Shown here in pieces: positions 30,726-39,926 of a stretch of DNA of 64,000 nt (its first letter is position 1; each line of letters starts with the position of its first letter). The notes below the pieces were generated by a model. It made no database searches, was not told the origin of the DNA, and saw nothing but the letters and a program-made list of their open reading frames with translations. Source of the stretch: Microbacterium sp. LWO13-1.2. GTDB taxonomy: Bacteria > Actinomycetota > Actinomycetes > Actinomycetales > Microbacteriaceae. Position numbers and translations under genes: made by a program. The stretch lies in assembly GCF_038397725.1 (NCBI RefSeq), contig NZ_CP151634.1, positions 3,906,001 through 3,970,000 on the forward strand, given 5' to 3'.

Positions 30726-31325
30726 TCAGGGAATGATCGAGGAGGCTTCGCTCAGCGGAAGCTCGCCGGTGGCGACGCGACGGACGACGTCGATGAGGAG
30801 GCGGCGTTCGACGGGCTTGATGCGATCGTGCAGGCTGTGTTCCGTGTCACCCGCGAGGATCGGCACGCGCTCCTGCGCGAGGATCGGACCGGAGTCGATC
30901 CCGTCGTCGACGACGATGACGCTGGCGCCGGTTTCGGTCACGCCTGCGGCGAGCGCATCGCGGACGCCGTGCGCACCCGGGAACTCGGGGAGGTACGCCG
31001 GATGCGTGTTGATCAGGCGCGGCGAGTACTCGGCGACGAGCGCCGACGGCAGCAGGCGCATCAGTCCGCTGAGAACGACGAGATCCGGCGTCCAGACGGC
31101 GAGTTGGCGTCCGAGCTCCTCACCCCAGGCCTCGCGACTCTCGTGCTCGTGCCAGGGAACGGTGAAGCTCGGGATGCCGAATTCTTCGGCGTGCGCGAGC
31201 CCGTCGGCTTCGCGATCGGCACCGACGACGACGACCCTGGCCGGGAAATCGGGGTGACGAGCAGCCTCGAGGAGGGCACGAAGGTTCGAGCCGGTGCCCG
31301 AGATGAGAACGGCGACCGTGAGCAC
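30726..31325 (-). CDS. purN: Phosphoribosylglycinamide formyltransferase
   Basis: A 199-residue 10-formyl-THF-dependent GAR transformylase, third step of purine synthesis. It has the N-terminal [26 protein letters not shown], the catalytic [21 protein letters not shown] (Asn and His) and [13 protein letters not shown]. The start is GTG 31325: TAGACT (31332-31337) ends six bases before it and there is no Shine-Dalgarno, so the mRNA is probably leaderless. It forms a purN-purH unit with its own promoter. Confidence 0.96.
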   Translation of the reverse strand: MLTVAVLISGTGSNLRALLEAARHPDFPARVVVVGADREADGLAHAEEFGIPSFTVPWHEHESREAWGEELGRQLAVWTPDLVVLSGLMRLLPSALVAEYSPRLINTHPAYLPEFPGAHGVRDALAAGVTETGASVIVVDDGIDSGPILAQERVPILAGDTEHSLHDRIKPVERRLLIDVVRRVATGELPLSEASSIIP

Positions 31326-31372
31326 CCGCCCAGTCTACCGGGGCGGGACCGGGCGTCCGTTCGGAATACCGG

Positions 31373-31405
31373 TCGTCCGGCCGTCCCACTTGCATGGCCG
31401 GACGA
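31373..31405. promoter_or_regulatory. Inverted repeat upstream of purN
   Basis: Perfect 10-bp arms TCGTCCGGCC and GGCCGGACGA with a 13-base loop, about 45-75 bases upstream of the purN start and after the DUF6350 stop. It could be a terminator for DUF6350 or an operator for purN; nearby GGTCATGCA is repeated twice (31433 and 31451 regions). No known purine motif is recognised. Confidence 0.4.
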
Positions 31406-31475
31406 CGAATCGTTGTCCATTTCGTCGCATCCGGTCATGCATCCGTGCGATGGTCATGCAAGCTGCACGCAGCTT

Positions 31476-32852
31476 TCACGGTTTCAGGTCGAACCCAGGG
31501 CCCTTGAACGCGTCGCGGATGTCATCCAGCGGGACGGTTTCGTGCTCGGCATCGACCTGGACAGCGCCGACCGCTGTGGAATCCCCGCCGATCGCCGCTT
31601 CGGATGCCGCGGTCTCCGCCATCCAGCGGTCGGTGCGCTCCTCCGCCAGTTCGTCCCGATGCCGAGGCGAAAGCAGCAGGATGGCCGCACCGATCAGGAC
31701 CTCGACCCCGATCGCCAGCGCGAAGGGACCGACCGCGGGACCGGCGTCGGCCAGTCGCCCCGGCCCCATCGAACCGCCGGCCAGCACGGCGGCCACCGCG
31801 GCGACTCCGGCGGACAGGGCCGCGATACCTGCGGCGATCGCCGCCCGCGGTCCGATGCGCAGCGGCGTGCCCTCCCAGACCAGTCGGGATCTCACGGCCC
31901 AGCCGGCGACGGCACCCGCAGCGATCGGCACGATCACCACGACGAGCATCCAGATCGAGCCGTTCTCCGGAAGCAGACCCAGCACCGGGATGCCGGGGAC
32001 GACCCCGAGCTGCGTGCCTGCCGGCGACACAGCGGTTCCGAGCCCGACCGAGAACCCGGGGCCCGCCAGCCAGGATGCCGCCCAGACGATCAGGGTGGGC
32101 AGATAGGCGAGGTGTCCGAGGGCGAGCACCGCCACGCCGAGAAGGTCGACTCGAGCCGCCTCGAACAGTGCGACGACCTCTCCCCCGCGCAGCACCACCA
32201 TCACCGCGACGCTCAGCGCCGATGCGCCCGTGATCGCGACCACGGCGAAAGCCGCCCCGCGCACCGCGGCCGCGGGTACTGCGCCCCAGTCGCCCCAGGA
32301 GTCGAAGACGTCATGCAGACGGTCCAGGATCCCGCCGTCGCCGTCGTCCCAGACCACGCGGAGCGCACCGGCGAGAGCACCGGCGAGGTACACCGCAGAG
32401 GGCAGCAGGATCGAGAGCAGCAGCGAAGTCTCTGCCGCGGCCAGCCGAGAGGTGAGGGCGACACCGGTCGCGATGAGGGCGAAGGCCGCCGTCCCCGACA
32501 ACGCCCCCAGCAGCCATGCCCCCGACCGCGCCGCACGTGCTCCCGAGCGCGCCGCGAACAGCAACGTGAAGAGGAGGAATGCCAGCGGGGTGACCGACAC
32601 CACGAAGGAAGCCGCCTCCTGGGCGATGCCGACCGCGACGATCACGTCCTTCGGCACGGTGATGTCCAGCGGAACGCCGTGCCCGAACTGCCAGAGCGTG
32701 CCGGTGAGCGGCCAGAGCGCGCCCCAGTCGGCCGTGACGCCGAAGGCGATCGTCCAGAGCAGGGTCAGCGGCGCCAGGAGCACGGCAAGACCGACGCCTG
32801 CCGCAATGGCAGCGTCGACGGCGGCCAGGAGCGCGACGAGGAGGCGTTGCAT
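31476..32852 (-). CDS. DUF6350 multi-pass membrane protein
   Basis: A 458-residue integral membrane protein with roughly ten or more hydrophobic segments along its length (first about residues 6-33, last about 375-395) and a charged C-terminal tail. The gene next to purN in actinobacteria usually belongs to this DUF6350 family; in mycobacteria a related neighbour (PerM) has a cell-division role. No catalytic motif is visible. TAGTCT lies nine bases before ATG. Family call rests on position and topology. Confidence 0.7.
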   Translation of the reverse strand: MQRLLVALLAAVDAAIAAGVGLAVLLAPLTLLWTIAFGVTADWGALWPLTGTLWQFGHGVPLDITVPKDVIVAVGIAQEAASFVVSVTPLAFLLFTLLFAARSGARAARSGAWLLGALSGTAAFALIATGVALTSRLAAAETSLLLSILLPSAVYLAGALAGALRVVWDDGDGGILDRLHDVFDSWGDWGAVPAAAVRGAAFAVVAITGASALSVAVMVVLRGGEVVALFEAARVDLLGVAVLALGHLAYLPTLIVWAASWLAGPGFSVGLGTAVSPAGTQLGVVPGIPVLGLLPENGSIWMLVVVIVPIAAGAVAGWAVRSRLVWEGTPLRIGPRAAIAAGIAALSAGVAAVAAVLAGGSMGPGRLADAGPAVGPFALAIGVEVLIGAAILLLSPRHRDELAEERTDRWMAETAASEAAIGGDSTAVGAVQVDAEHETVPLDDIRDAFKGPGFDLKP

Positions 32853-32943
32853 ATCGATTCGAGACTACGACGAGAAACCCTGCTCCTCCTGTGGGCGCGC
32901 GCGTCGTGCGCCACACGATAACGTCATCAACGGAGGTTCCCCG

Positions 32944-34422
32944 ATGACAACTGCCCCGCCCACCGCCCACGCTCCCGCCGAGCCCACGAACGCCCTCGAT
33001 CGATTCTTCGAGATCAGCAGACGCGGCTCGACGATCGGCACCGAGATCCGAGGCGGACTGGTGACGTTCGTCACGATGGCCTACATCGTGATCCTGAATC
33101 CGATCATCCTGTCCGGCAAGCCCGATGTCGCCGGGAACATGCTGGACTTCAACGCCGTGGGAGCGGCGACGGCGCTCACGGCCGGCGTGATGACCATCCT
33201 GTTCGGCGTCGTCACCCGTCTTCCCTTCGCATTCGCGGCGGGGCTCGGCATCAACGCCTTCGTGGCGTTCTCGGTGGTCGGGCAGGTCACCTGGCCCGAG
33301 GCCATGGCGCTGGTCATGATCAACGGTCTGGTCATCGTGCTGCTGGCCGCCACCGGCCTGCGCAAGGCGATCTTCGACGCGGTGCCGTTCCAGCTCAAGA
33401 TCGCCATCACCGTCGGCATCGGCCTGTTCATCGCGTTCATCGGCTTCGTCAATTCCGGGTTCGTCACGGCGACCGGCACCTCGTCGCCGCCCGTCGGCCT
33501 CGGCGTGGACGGCTCGGTCGCAACGATCCCCAGCCTGCTCTTCGTTATCACACTCATCCTCACCGGCATCCTCGTCGCCCTCCGCATCAAGGGCGGCATG
33601 CTGATCGGCCTCATCGGCGGCACAGTGCTCGCCGTCATCGTCGAAGCGATCTGGCACATCGGCCCGCGCGCCTTCGACGACGAGGGCAACGTCGTCAACC
33701 CCGGCGGCTGGGGCCTCACGGTCCCCGCGCTCAACGGCTCTCCGGTGAGCTTTCCCGACCTGAGCCTCGTCGGCGCCGTCGACTTCACCTTCGACCTCGG
33801 CAAGGTCAGCCTGGTCGCCATCGTGATGATCGTGTTCACACTGCTCTTCACGAACTTCTTCGACGCCATGGGCACCATGACCGGCCTCGCCAAGGAGGCC
33901 GACCTCGCCGATGAGCACGGCGACTTCCCGCGCATCAAGTCGGCGCTGGTGGTCGAGGGCATCGGTGCGATCGCCGGCGGCGCGACCTCGTCGTCGTCGA
34001 GCACCGTGTTCATCGAGTCCGGTTCCGGCATCGGCGAAGGCGCGCGCACCGGTTTGGCGAACGTCGTCACGGGCGTCATCTTCCTGATCGCGATGTTCCT
34101 CACGCCGCTGACCTCGATCGTCCCGACCGAGATCGCCGCCGCTGCCCTCGTCATCGTCGGAGCGATGATGATGGCGCAGATCCGCTTCATCGACTTCTCG
34201 GAGTTCCGCGTGCTGCTGCCGGTGTTCCTCACCGTCACCGTGATGCCGCTGACCTACTCGATCGCGAACGGCATCGGCGCAGGCTTCGTCAGCTGGGTGC
34301 TCATCCACGCCTTCTCCGGCAAGGCGAAGAGCATCAGCCCGTTGCTGTGGGGCGTGGCGGCCGGATTCCTCATCTTCTTCGCCAGGGGCCCGATCGAGGC
34401 GCTGTTCGGCGTCGGCATCTGA
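32944..34422 (+). CDS. NCS2/AzgA-like purine nucleobase permease
   Basis: A 492-residue transporter importing adenine, guanine or hypoxanthine by proton symport, in the inner membrane. It has 12-14 hydrophobic segments and AzgA-type motifs: EIRGGLVTFVTMAYI with NP near residue 50, AGLGINAFVAF, the FTLLFTNFFDAMGTMTGLAKEA segment, and GAIAGGATSSSSSTVFIESGSGIGEGARTGLA. GGAGG lies eight bases before ATG 32944; an extended upstream reading frame is not part of the gene. A TAACGT hexamer (32919-32924) may be the -10 box. Its place beside the purine genes fits salvage. Confidence 0.93.
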   Translation: MTTAPPTAHAPAEPTNALDRFFEISRRGSTIGTEIRGGLVTFVTMAYIVILNPIILSGKPDVAGNMLDFNAVGAATALTAGVMTILFGVVTRLPFAFAAGLGINAFVAFSVVGQVTWPEAMALVMINGLVIVLLAATGLRKAIFDAVPFQLKIAITVGIGLFIAFIGFVNSGFVTATGTSSPPVGLGVDGSVATIPSLLFVITLILTGILVALRIKGGMLIGLIGGTVLAVIVEAIWHIGPRAFDDEGNVVNPGGWGLTVPALNGSPVSFPDLSLVGAVDFTFDLGKVSLVAIVMIVFTLLFTNFFDAMGTMTGLAKEADLADEHGDFPRIKSALVVEGIGAIAGGATSSSSSTVFIESGSGIGEGARTGLANVVTGVIFLIAMFLTPLTSIVPTEIAAAALVIVGAMMMAQIRFIDFSEFRVLLPVFLTVTVMPLTYSIANGIGAGFVSWVLIHAFSGKAKSISPLLWGVAAGFLIFFARGPIEALFGVGI

Positions 34423-34438
34423 TCTGCAGATCGACGAT

Positions 34439-34472
34439 GGGAGGGGCGGATGCTGCGGCATCCGTCCCTCCC
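34439..34472 (+). terminator. Hairpin terminator after the permease
   Basis: A 15-bp stem (34439-34453 with 34458-34472, one G-U pair) and a four-base loop TGCG, 16 bases past the permease stop. Confidence 0.8.
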
Positions 34473-34572
34473 GCGTTCATCACACAGTCACCGCGATTCG
34501 CCCCCTCAGCGGACCTCTGGCGCGGCCAGCGACGCTCTGCTAGACCGGAGGCACTGAGGAGAAGGTGAACCG

Positions 34573-35508
34573 ATGTCCGCACCCGATGTGGCCCGCGGAG
34601 CCCGCTATGTCACCGATGGCGGCCTCGAGACCGACCTGATCTTCCATCACGACGTCGACCTGCCCGACTTCGCTGCCTTCGTCCTGATCGACGACGGGCC
34701 CGGCCGGACGCTCCTGCGCGACTACTACCGTGGCTACGGCGAGGTCGCCCGCGCGCACGGCGTGAGTCTCCGACTCGAGTCGGCCACGTGGCGGGCGAGC
34801 CAGGACTGGGGGCCGCGGCTGGGCTACGATGCCGCAGCGCTTCGTCGGGTGAACATCGATACGGTGCGCCTGCTCCACGAGCTCGCGGCGGAGTTCAGAG
34901 ACCTGCCCGAGGTCCGCCTGGTCGGCACGATCGGGCCACGGGGCGACGGCTACGAGTCCGGTTCCTGGGACACGGTGACAGGAGCCGACGACGCCCTGAC
35001 CTACCACCGGGCACAGGTGGGCGCGCTCAGCGAGGCCGGAGTGCACGTCATCGCGGCGTACACACTCACAGATCCTGCCGAGGCCATCGGCATCGTCCGC
35101 GCCGCGCGAGAAGCGGGGATGCCGGTGGAGATATCGTTCACCGTCGAGACCGATGGGCGGCTCGCTTCGGGGAGCACGTTGGAGGACGTGATCCATCGCG
35201 TCGATGCGACCGCGCCGCCCGACGGATATCTGCTGAACTGCGCGCACCCGGAGCATCTCGGCCGCGCGGTCGGCCCCACCGTGGCGGGCCGGATCATCGG
35301 CATCCGCCCGAACGCCTCACGGCTCTCGCACGCGGAACTGGATGGCTCGGATCGGCTTCACGAGGGCGATCCCGAAGACCTCGCCGCCTGCACGGTCGAG
35401 CTGCTGGATCGCCTCCCGGCTGTGCGGGTGATCGGCGGTTGCTGCGGCACGGACGTCCGTCACATCGCCAAGATGTGGCAGCGGCTCAGCGCGGTACCCT
35501 CACTCTGA
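34573..35508 (+). CDS. Homocysteine S-methyltransferase family protein
   Basis: A 311-residue zinc-dependent methyltransferase of the MmuM/BHMT fold. It begins YVTDGGLETDLIF, includes LVGTIGPRGDGY, and has zinc ligands Cys in LLNCAHPEHL (about residue 222) and the adjacent pair in VIGGCCGTDVRHI (about 295-296). The family moves methyl from S-methylmethionine or betaine to homocysteine, giving methionine. The start is preceded by GAGGAGAAGGTG. Methyl donor cannot be decided. Confidence 0.88.
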   Translation: MSAPDVARGARYVTDGGLETDLIFHHDVDLPDFAAFVLIDDGPGRTLLRDYYRGYGEVARAHGVSLRLESATWRASQDWGPRLGYDAAALRRVNIDTVRLLHELAAEFRDLPEVRLVGTIGPRGDGYESGSWDTVTGADDALTYHRAQVGALSEAGVHVIAAYTLTDPAEAIGIVRAAREAGMPVEISFTVETDGRLASGSTLEDVIHRVDATAPPDGYLLNCAHPEHLGRAVGPTVAGRIIGIRPNASRLSHAELDGSDRLHEGDPEDLAACTVELLDRLPAVRVIGGCCGTDVRHIAKMWQRLSAVPSL

Positions 35509-35532
35509 GCCGCAGACATTCCGACGACGAGC

Positions 35533-35934
35533 TCAGGCGAAGGCGGCGGCGAACTCGGGAGACGGCTCGATCGGTTCGATGACGTCGATGAGCACGCCAC
35601 CCGGCGCCTCGACGATGAAGTGACGCTGCCCGAACGCTTCATCGCGCAGCGGAAGCCGCTCGGAGAGGCCGAGATCGCCCACCATACGCGCGTGCTCTGC
35701 GGCGGCATCCGGCACCTCGACGTTCAACAGGAGCCCCCGCACAGGCTCGCGGAAGCCCTCCGGAATCGTCTCGTGGCTGCGATCGAGGATCGCCAGTTCG
35801 CCGCCGCCGAAGCGCAGGCTCACGTACCAGTCGGCTTCGAACGTCGTCTCGAAGCCGAGCACCTCGCGGTAGAACCGTGACGCCGTCGCAACATCGTCCA
35901 CCATCAGCACCGGGTAGAAGCTCGTGATCTCCAT
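35533..35934 (-). CDS. VOC family (glyoxalase/bleomycin-resistance fold) protein
   Basis: A 133-residue single vicinal-oxygen-chelate domain with two beta-alpha-beta-beta-beta modules: an early [22 protein letters not shown] and a late [22 protein letters not shown]. It may bind or modify a small toxic compound. It is divergent from a TetR gene with shared repeats between, so that regulator probably controls it. AAGGAGAG precedes ATG. Substrate unknown. Confidence 0.85.
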   Translation of the reverse strand: MEITSFYPVLMVDDVATASRFYREVLGFETTFEADWYVSLRFGGGELAILDRSHETIPEGFREPVRGLLLNVEVPDAAAEHARMVGDLGLSERLPLRDEAFGQRHFIVEAPGGVLIDVIEPIEPSPEFAAAFA

Positions 35935-35944
35935 GGCTCTCCTT

Positions 35945-35987
35945 TACATACACACTGTTTGTATCTTTCGCCTAGAATACATACACA
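35945..35987. promoter_or_regulatory. TetR operator region between VOC and TetR genes
   Basis: TACATACACA is repeated exactly at 35945-35954 and 35978-35987, and ATACA-N7-TGTAT forms an inverted repeat at 35948-35964. A near-consensus -10 box TAGAAT (35973-35978) for the TetR gene touches the second copy. The AT-rich block stands out from its surroundings and fits an autoregulated divergent operator. Confidence 0.6.
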
Positions 35988-36008
35988 TCGCACGTAAAGG
36001 AACCCTCA

Positions 36009-36584
36009 ATGCCTCGAGCATCCGCTGCCGAAGCCGCCGAGACCGCCCGCAGGATCCTCGAAGCGGCCACCGCGCATTTCGCCGAATACGGAGCCGCCGC
36101 GGCATCGGTCGACGACATCGCCCGCGCCGCCGGAGTCACCCGCGGCGCTGTCTATCATCACTACGCATCGAAGCCCGGCCTGTTCGCGGCCGTCGCGGCA
36201 GCTCAGCAGCAGCTGATCGCCGACGCCATCATCGCCGCGACGGATGGGCAGGATGCAGCCGCCGCCCTTCGCTCCGGCAGCCATGCCTTCCTCGATGCGA
36301 TCACCCGAGGCGCGGCAGCCCGCGTTCTGCTCGTCGAAGGACCGGCCGTGCTCAGCTGGGCGGAATGGCGACGCACGGATGCCGAGGGTGCCGTGATGCA
36401 CCTGCGCGACGGCCTGAGGGAGGTCGGGATCGAGCCCCGCCTGCTCGGCGCGATGACCGCAGCGCTCTCCGGCGCCATGAACGAACTGGCGCTGTGGCTC
36501 TCCGAGCAACCGGCAGACGATGCAGCGCGCACGCACGCCCACCGATCTCTCGATCTGATCCTGGACTCGATCATCCCCGCGTGA
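36009..36584 (+). CDS. TetR family regulator
   Basis: A 191-residue repressor. The N-terminal helix-turn-helix reads ARRILEAATAHFAEYGAAAASVDDIARAAGVTRGAVYHHYASKPGLF (split across about residues 13-60), followed by an all-helical ligand domain containing LVEGPAVLSWAEWR. AAAGGA lies upstream of ATG. It is divergent from the VOC gene and probably represses it and itself through the repeats between them. Confidence 0.93.
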   Translation: MPRASAAEAAETARRILEAATAHFAEYGAAAASVDDIARAAGVTRGAVYHHYASKPGLFAAVAAAQQQLIADAIIAATDGQDAAAALRSGSHAFLDAITRGAAARVLLVEGPAVLSWAEWRRTDAEGAVMHLRDGLREVGIEPRLLGAMTAALSGAMNELALWLSEQPADDAARTHAHRSLDLILDSIIPA

Positions 36585-36602
36585 ACGCGAGCCCGGGCAT
36601 GA

Positions 36603-36634
36603 AGAAGGCCCCAGAGTGGAGTCCGGGGCCTTCT
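36603..36634. terminator. Bidirectional hairpin terminator
   Basis: A 10-bp stem AGAAGGCCCC with GGGGCCTTCT and a 12-base loop, between the convergent TetR gene and the Tat-type secreted protein gene. The arms are the same as in the terminator at 37624-37657. Confidence 0.75.
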
Positions 36635-36672
36635 CTACGATCATACCGTCCGACTGGACGGATGCCGTCTGG

Positions 36673-37467
36673 TCAGAAGCAGCCGAGCAACTGCGGGGCC
36701 TGCACGAGCATGTCCGCGTTCTGACGCGCGCCGCCGGTCACGTACGCGAGGGTGAATGTGTACGAGAAGACGACGGTCCCGCTCGATGTCGGCGTGAACG
36801 AGACGGTGGGCGTCTGCGAAGCGGCGAAAGCCGGGTACGAGGAAAGCGCGGCGTTGTCGACGGAGATGGCCTTGTTGCCCACGTAGCCCTGAACAGCGCC
36901 GGGAAGGACCACACCGGCACCGGCGATCGAGACGTCCAGATGCTGCGTGCCGAGGTGTCCCGCCGCGGTGTAGATCGGCAGCATGAACTGGTACGTGGTC
37001 CCCGCAGTCACGTCGACCGCGAACTGCAGTGCCACCGTCACCGGAGTCTGTGCGGCTCCGTCGGTGTTGTCGTGATCGTCGAGCGACATGAACCCGGGTT
37101 CGTTGACCTCGCCGCCGCCGCCCCACCAGCTGGCGGGCGTCGGCGCGACCGCGAAATCGGTCTGCACGAACCCGTTGACCGCGTCACCCGTCGGCGCCTT
37201 GGCGGGCGTCCACCCAGTGCCGAAGTTGCCGTCAGAGGTCGGAGACGACCCCACCGACCCGTTGCTGCTGAGGGTCCCGCCGAGTACCTGGAATCCACCG
37301 ACCGGGACGACGACGCACTCCGACGGCGTGGTGGTGGACGCGGAAGCCAACGGAGTGGCGACTGCGACGGCGATCACCGGCATCGACCAGGCAGCTGCTT
37401 TGATGACCGTTCGACGGTTGATGCCGTCACCGGATGTGGTGTGCGCGGGCGCGCGGAAATGCGTCAA
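36673..37467 (-). CDS. Secreted protein with Tat-type signal, unknown function
   Basis: A 264-residue protein of no family that I recognise. NRRTVIKAAAWSMPVIAVAVATPLASAS (residues 17-44 in outline: twin Arg at 18-19, then a hydrophobic core) is a plausible Tat signal. The mature part is rich in Thr, Gly, Ser and Val and looks all-beta, with a WWGGGG turn near 115. The only two cysteines are C51, just after the signal, and C263, next to the end, so one disulfide could tie the chain ends. The start is TTG 37467, four bases after GGGGAGAG. It could be a surface-layer or pilin-like protein; this is speculation. Confidence 0.65.
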   Translation of the reverse strand: MTHFRAPAHTTSGDGINRRTVIKAAAWSMPVIAVAVATPLASASTTTPSECVVVPVGGFQVLGGTLSSNGSVGSSPTSDGNFGTGWTPAKAPTGDAVNGFVQTDFAVAPTPASWWGGGGEVNEPGFMSLDDHDNTDGAAQTPVTVALQFAVDVTAGTTYQFMLPIYTAAGHLGTQHLDVSIAGAGVVLPGAVQGYVGNKAISVDNAALSSYPAFAASQTPTVSFTPTSSGTVVFSYTFTLAYVTGGARQNADMLVQAPQLLGCF

Positions 37468-37623
37468 GATACTCTCCCCAGAATTGTCGTAGAAAGGCCC
37501 CAGCGACCTGTGCGCGCCGAATGTGCGCGCTAACAGAGGAACGCTACCACGAAGTTAGGCGACCCGAAAAATCACCCTCAGGTTTGTTTCCGCAACGTCG
37601 AGAGTGCCCGCCGACCGCGCACG

Positions 37624-37657
37624 CAGAAGGCCCCGAGCCGAAGCCCGGGGCCTTCTG
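37624..37657 (-). terminator. Terminator of sucC-sucD
   Basis: A perfect 12-bp stem CAGAAGGCCCCG with CGGGGCCTTCTG and a 10-base loop, beginning 10 bases past the sucD stop. The 100 or so bases between it and the secreted-protein start hold only that gene's leader. Confidence 0.85.
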
Positions 37658-37667
37658 AAAGGTGCTG

Positions 37668-38570
37668 CTAGAGCGCCTCGATGATCTTACGCATCAGGTC
37701 AGCGGTCTCGCTCGGCGTCTTGCCGACCTTGACTCCGGCGGCCTCGAGGGCCTCCTTCTTCGCCTGAGCGGTACCGGCCGAGCCGGAGACGATGGCGCCG
37801 GCGTGGCCCATGGTCTTGCCCTCGGGAGCGGTGAAGCCCGCGACGTAGCCGACGACCGGCTTGGTGACGTGCGCCTTGATGTAGTCCGCGGCCCGCTCCT
37901 CGGCGTCGCCACCGATCTCGCCGATCATGACGATCGCCTTGGTCTCGGGGTCGGCTTCGAAAGCGGCGAGCGCGTCGATGTGCGTCGTGCCGATGACAGG
38001 GTCGCCGCCGATGCCGATGGCGGTGGAGAAGCCCAGGTCGCGCAGCTCGAACATCATCTGGTAGGTCAGGGTGCCCGACTTCGACACGAGGCCGATCGGT
38101 CCCTTGCCGGTGATGTTCGCCGGGGTGATACCGACGAGCGCCTCACCCGGGGTGATGATGCCGGGGCAGTTCGGTCCGATGATGCGGGTCTTGTTGCCCT
38201 TGCTCTGGGCGTACGCCCACGCCTCGGCCGCGTCGCCGACGGGAACACCCTCGGTGATGACGACGAGCAGCGGGATTTCGGCGTCGATGGCCTCGATCAT
38301 CGCGTCCTTGGTGAACGCGCCGGGAACGAAGGCGATCGACACGTCAGCGCCGGTCTCCTTCATCGCCTCGGCGACCGAGCCGAAGACGGGGAGGTCCACT
38401 TCGCCTTCGTGCGGCTTCTCGTGGGTGACGGTGGTACCGGCCTTGCGTGCGTTCACGCCACCGACGATGTTCGTGCCCGCCTTGAGCATGAGCGCCGTGT
38501 GCTTGGTGCCCTCGCCGCCGGTGATGCCCTGGACGATGACCTTGGAGTCCTTGTTGAGGTAGATCGACAT
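37668..38570 (-). CDS. sucD: Succinate--CoA ligase, alpha subunit
   Basis: A 300-residue subunit that carries CoA and the phosphohistidine of succinyl-CoA synthetase (TCA cycle). It has the CoA-binding [44 protein letters not shown] and the active His in [10 protein letters not shown] (about residue 245). It follows sucC by 27 bases with GGACTGAAGAA before ATG. Confidence 0.98.
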   Translation of the reverse strand: MSIYLNKDSKVIVQGITGGEGTKHTALMLKAGTNIVGGVNARKAGTTVTHEKPHEGEVDLPVFGSVAEAMKETGADVSIAFVPGAFTKDAMIEAIDAEIPLLVVITEGVPVGDAAEAWAYAQSKGNKTRIIGPNCPGIITPGEALVGITPANITGKGPIGLVSKSGTLTYQMMFELRDLGFSTAIGIGGDPVIGTTHIDALAAFEADPETKAIVMIGEIGGDAEERAADYIKAHVTKPVVGYVAGFTAPEGKTMGHAGAIVSGSAGTAQAKKEALEAAGVKVGKTPSETADLMRKIIEAL

Positions 38571-38597
38571 TTCTTCAGTCCTTGAGTCTCTTGGGCG

Positions 38598-39764
38598 TCA
38601 GGCGTTGGCGAGCTCGGCGGCCTTGTCGGCGCCCTCGTCCATGGTGGCGGCGACGGTGACGAGCGGGTGGTTCGCCTGCGCGAGGATCGCGCGCCCCTCC
38701 TCGACCTGGTTGCCGTCCAGGCGGACGACCAGAGGCTTGGTCGCAGCGTCGCCCAGGATCTCGAGCGCCTTCACGATGCCGTCCGCGACGGCGACGCACG
38801 AGGTGATTCCGCCGAACACGTTGACGAACACGCTCTTGACCTGCGGGTCCCCGAGAATGACATCGAGACCGGCCGCCATGATCTGCGCGTTGGCGCCGCC
38901 GCCGATGTCGAGGAAGTTCGCGGGCTTGACGCCGTTGTGGTTCTCACCGGCGTAGGCGACGACGTCGAGCGTGGACATGACGAGCCCTGCGCCGTTGCCG
39001 ATGATGCCGACCTCGCCGTCGAGCTTCACGTAGTTGAGGCCGCTCTGCTTGGCCTTGGCCTCGAGCGGGTCTGCGGCGTCCTTGTCCTCGAGCGCTTCGT
39101 GCTCGGGATGGCGGATCTCCGAGGCGTTCTCGTCGAGCGTGACCTTGCCGTCGAGGGCGATGATCTGACCGTCTTCGGTGCGCACGAGCGGGTTGACCTC
39201 GACGAGAGTGGCGTCTTCGCCCTTGTAGACCTCGTAGAGCTTCACGAAGACGTCGGAGACCTTCTCGATGAGGTCTTCCGGGAAGTTCGCGGCGCGAGCG
39301 ATCTCGACGGCCTTCGCCTTGTCGATACCCGTCAACGGGTTCACCTCGACACGGGCGAGCGCCTCGGGCTTCTCGACGGCGAGCACCTCGATCTCCATGC
39401 CGCCCTCGACCGAGCACAGGCTCAGGTAGGAGCGGTTCGCACGATCGAGCAGCACCGAGAAGTAGAACTCCTCTGCGATGGCCGCGCCCTGGGCGACCAT
39501 GACGCGCTTGACGACGTGGCCCTTGATGTCGAGGCCGAGGATCGCCTTCGCAGCCTCGTATGCCTCATCGGGAGTCTTGGCGACCTTGACGCCGCCGGCC
39601 TTGCCTCGACCGCCGGTCTTGACCTGCGCCTTGACGACGACGACACCGCCGATCTTCTCGGCAGCCGCTTTCACCTCCTCGGGAGTGTCCGCGACGATAC
39701 CGGCGAGAACCGGCACCCCGTACTTCTCGAAAAGGTCTCGTGCCTGGTACTCGTAGAGATCCAC
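38598..39764 (-). CDS. sucC: Succinate--CoA ligase, beta subunit
   Basis: A 388-residue ATP-grasp subunit. It begins [19 protein letters not shown] and has [18 protein letters not shown] (nucleotide site), [30 protein letters not shown], and [17 protein letters not shown] near the C-terminus. It is the first gene of the sucCD operon, in the usual order. Confidence 0.98.
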   Translation of the reverse strand: MDLYEYQARDLFEKYGVPVLAGIVADTPEEVKAAAEKIGGVVVVKAQVKTGGRGKAGGVKVAKTPDEAYEAAKAILGLDIKGHVVKRVMVAQGAAIAEEFYFSVLLDRANRSYLSLCSVEGGMEIEVLAVEKPEALARVEVNPLTGIDKAKAVEIARAANFPEDLIEKVSDVFVKLYEVYKGEDATLVEVNPLVRTEDGQIIALDGKVTLDENASEIRHPEHEALEDKDAADPLEAKAKQSGLNYVKLDGEVGIIGNGAGLVMSTLDVVAYAGENHNGVKPANFLDIGGGANAQIMAAGLDVILGDPQVKSVFVNVFGGITSCVAVADGIVKALEILGDAATKPLVVRLDGNQVEEGRAILAQANHPLVTVAATMDEGADKAAELANA

Positions 39765-39926
39765 GTGCAGTCCTTCGCTGGTTGCGGCGGGTGGGACGCG
39801 ACAGAATGTCGGTTGCCGATCGATGAATCGACCCGAGAAACCAGCCTACTACTGGCTGAACGCCCCGCCGGACGGTCGTCGTCATGACTCTCGTCGCTGT
39901 GCTGCCGCAGGTCTAGGCTTCTCGCT

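Noticed and set aside
30687..32921. 744-codon plus-strand frame across purN and DUF6350
   Set aside because: Shadow spanning two unrelated minus-strand genes; composition typical of antisense frames.
34421..34432. Palindrome GATCTGCAGATC at the permease stop as an operator
   Set aside because: It overlaps a stop codon and lies just before a strong terminator; no promoter nearby.
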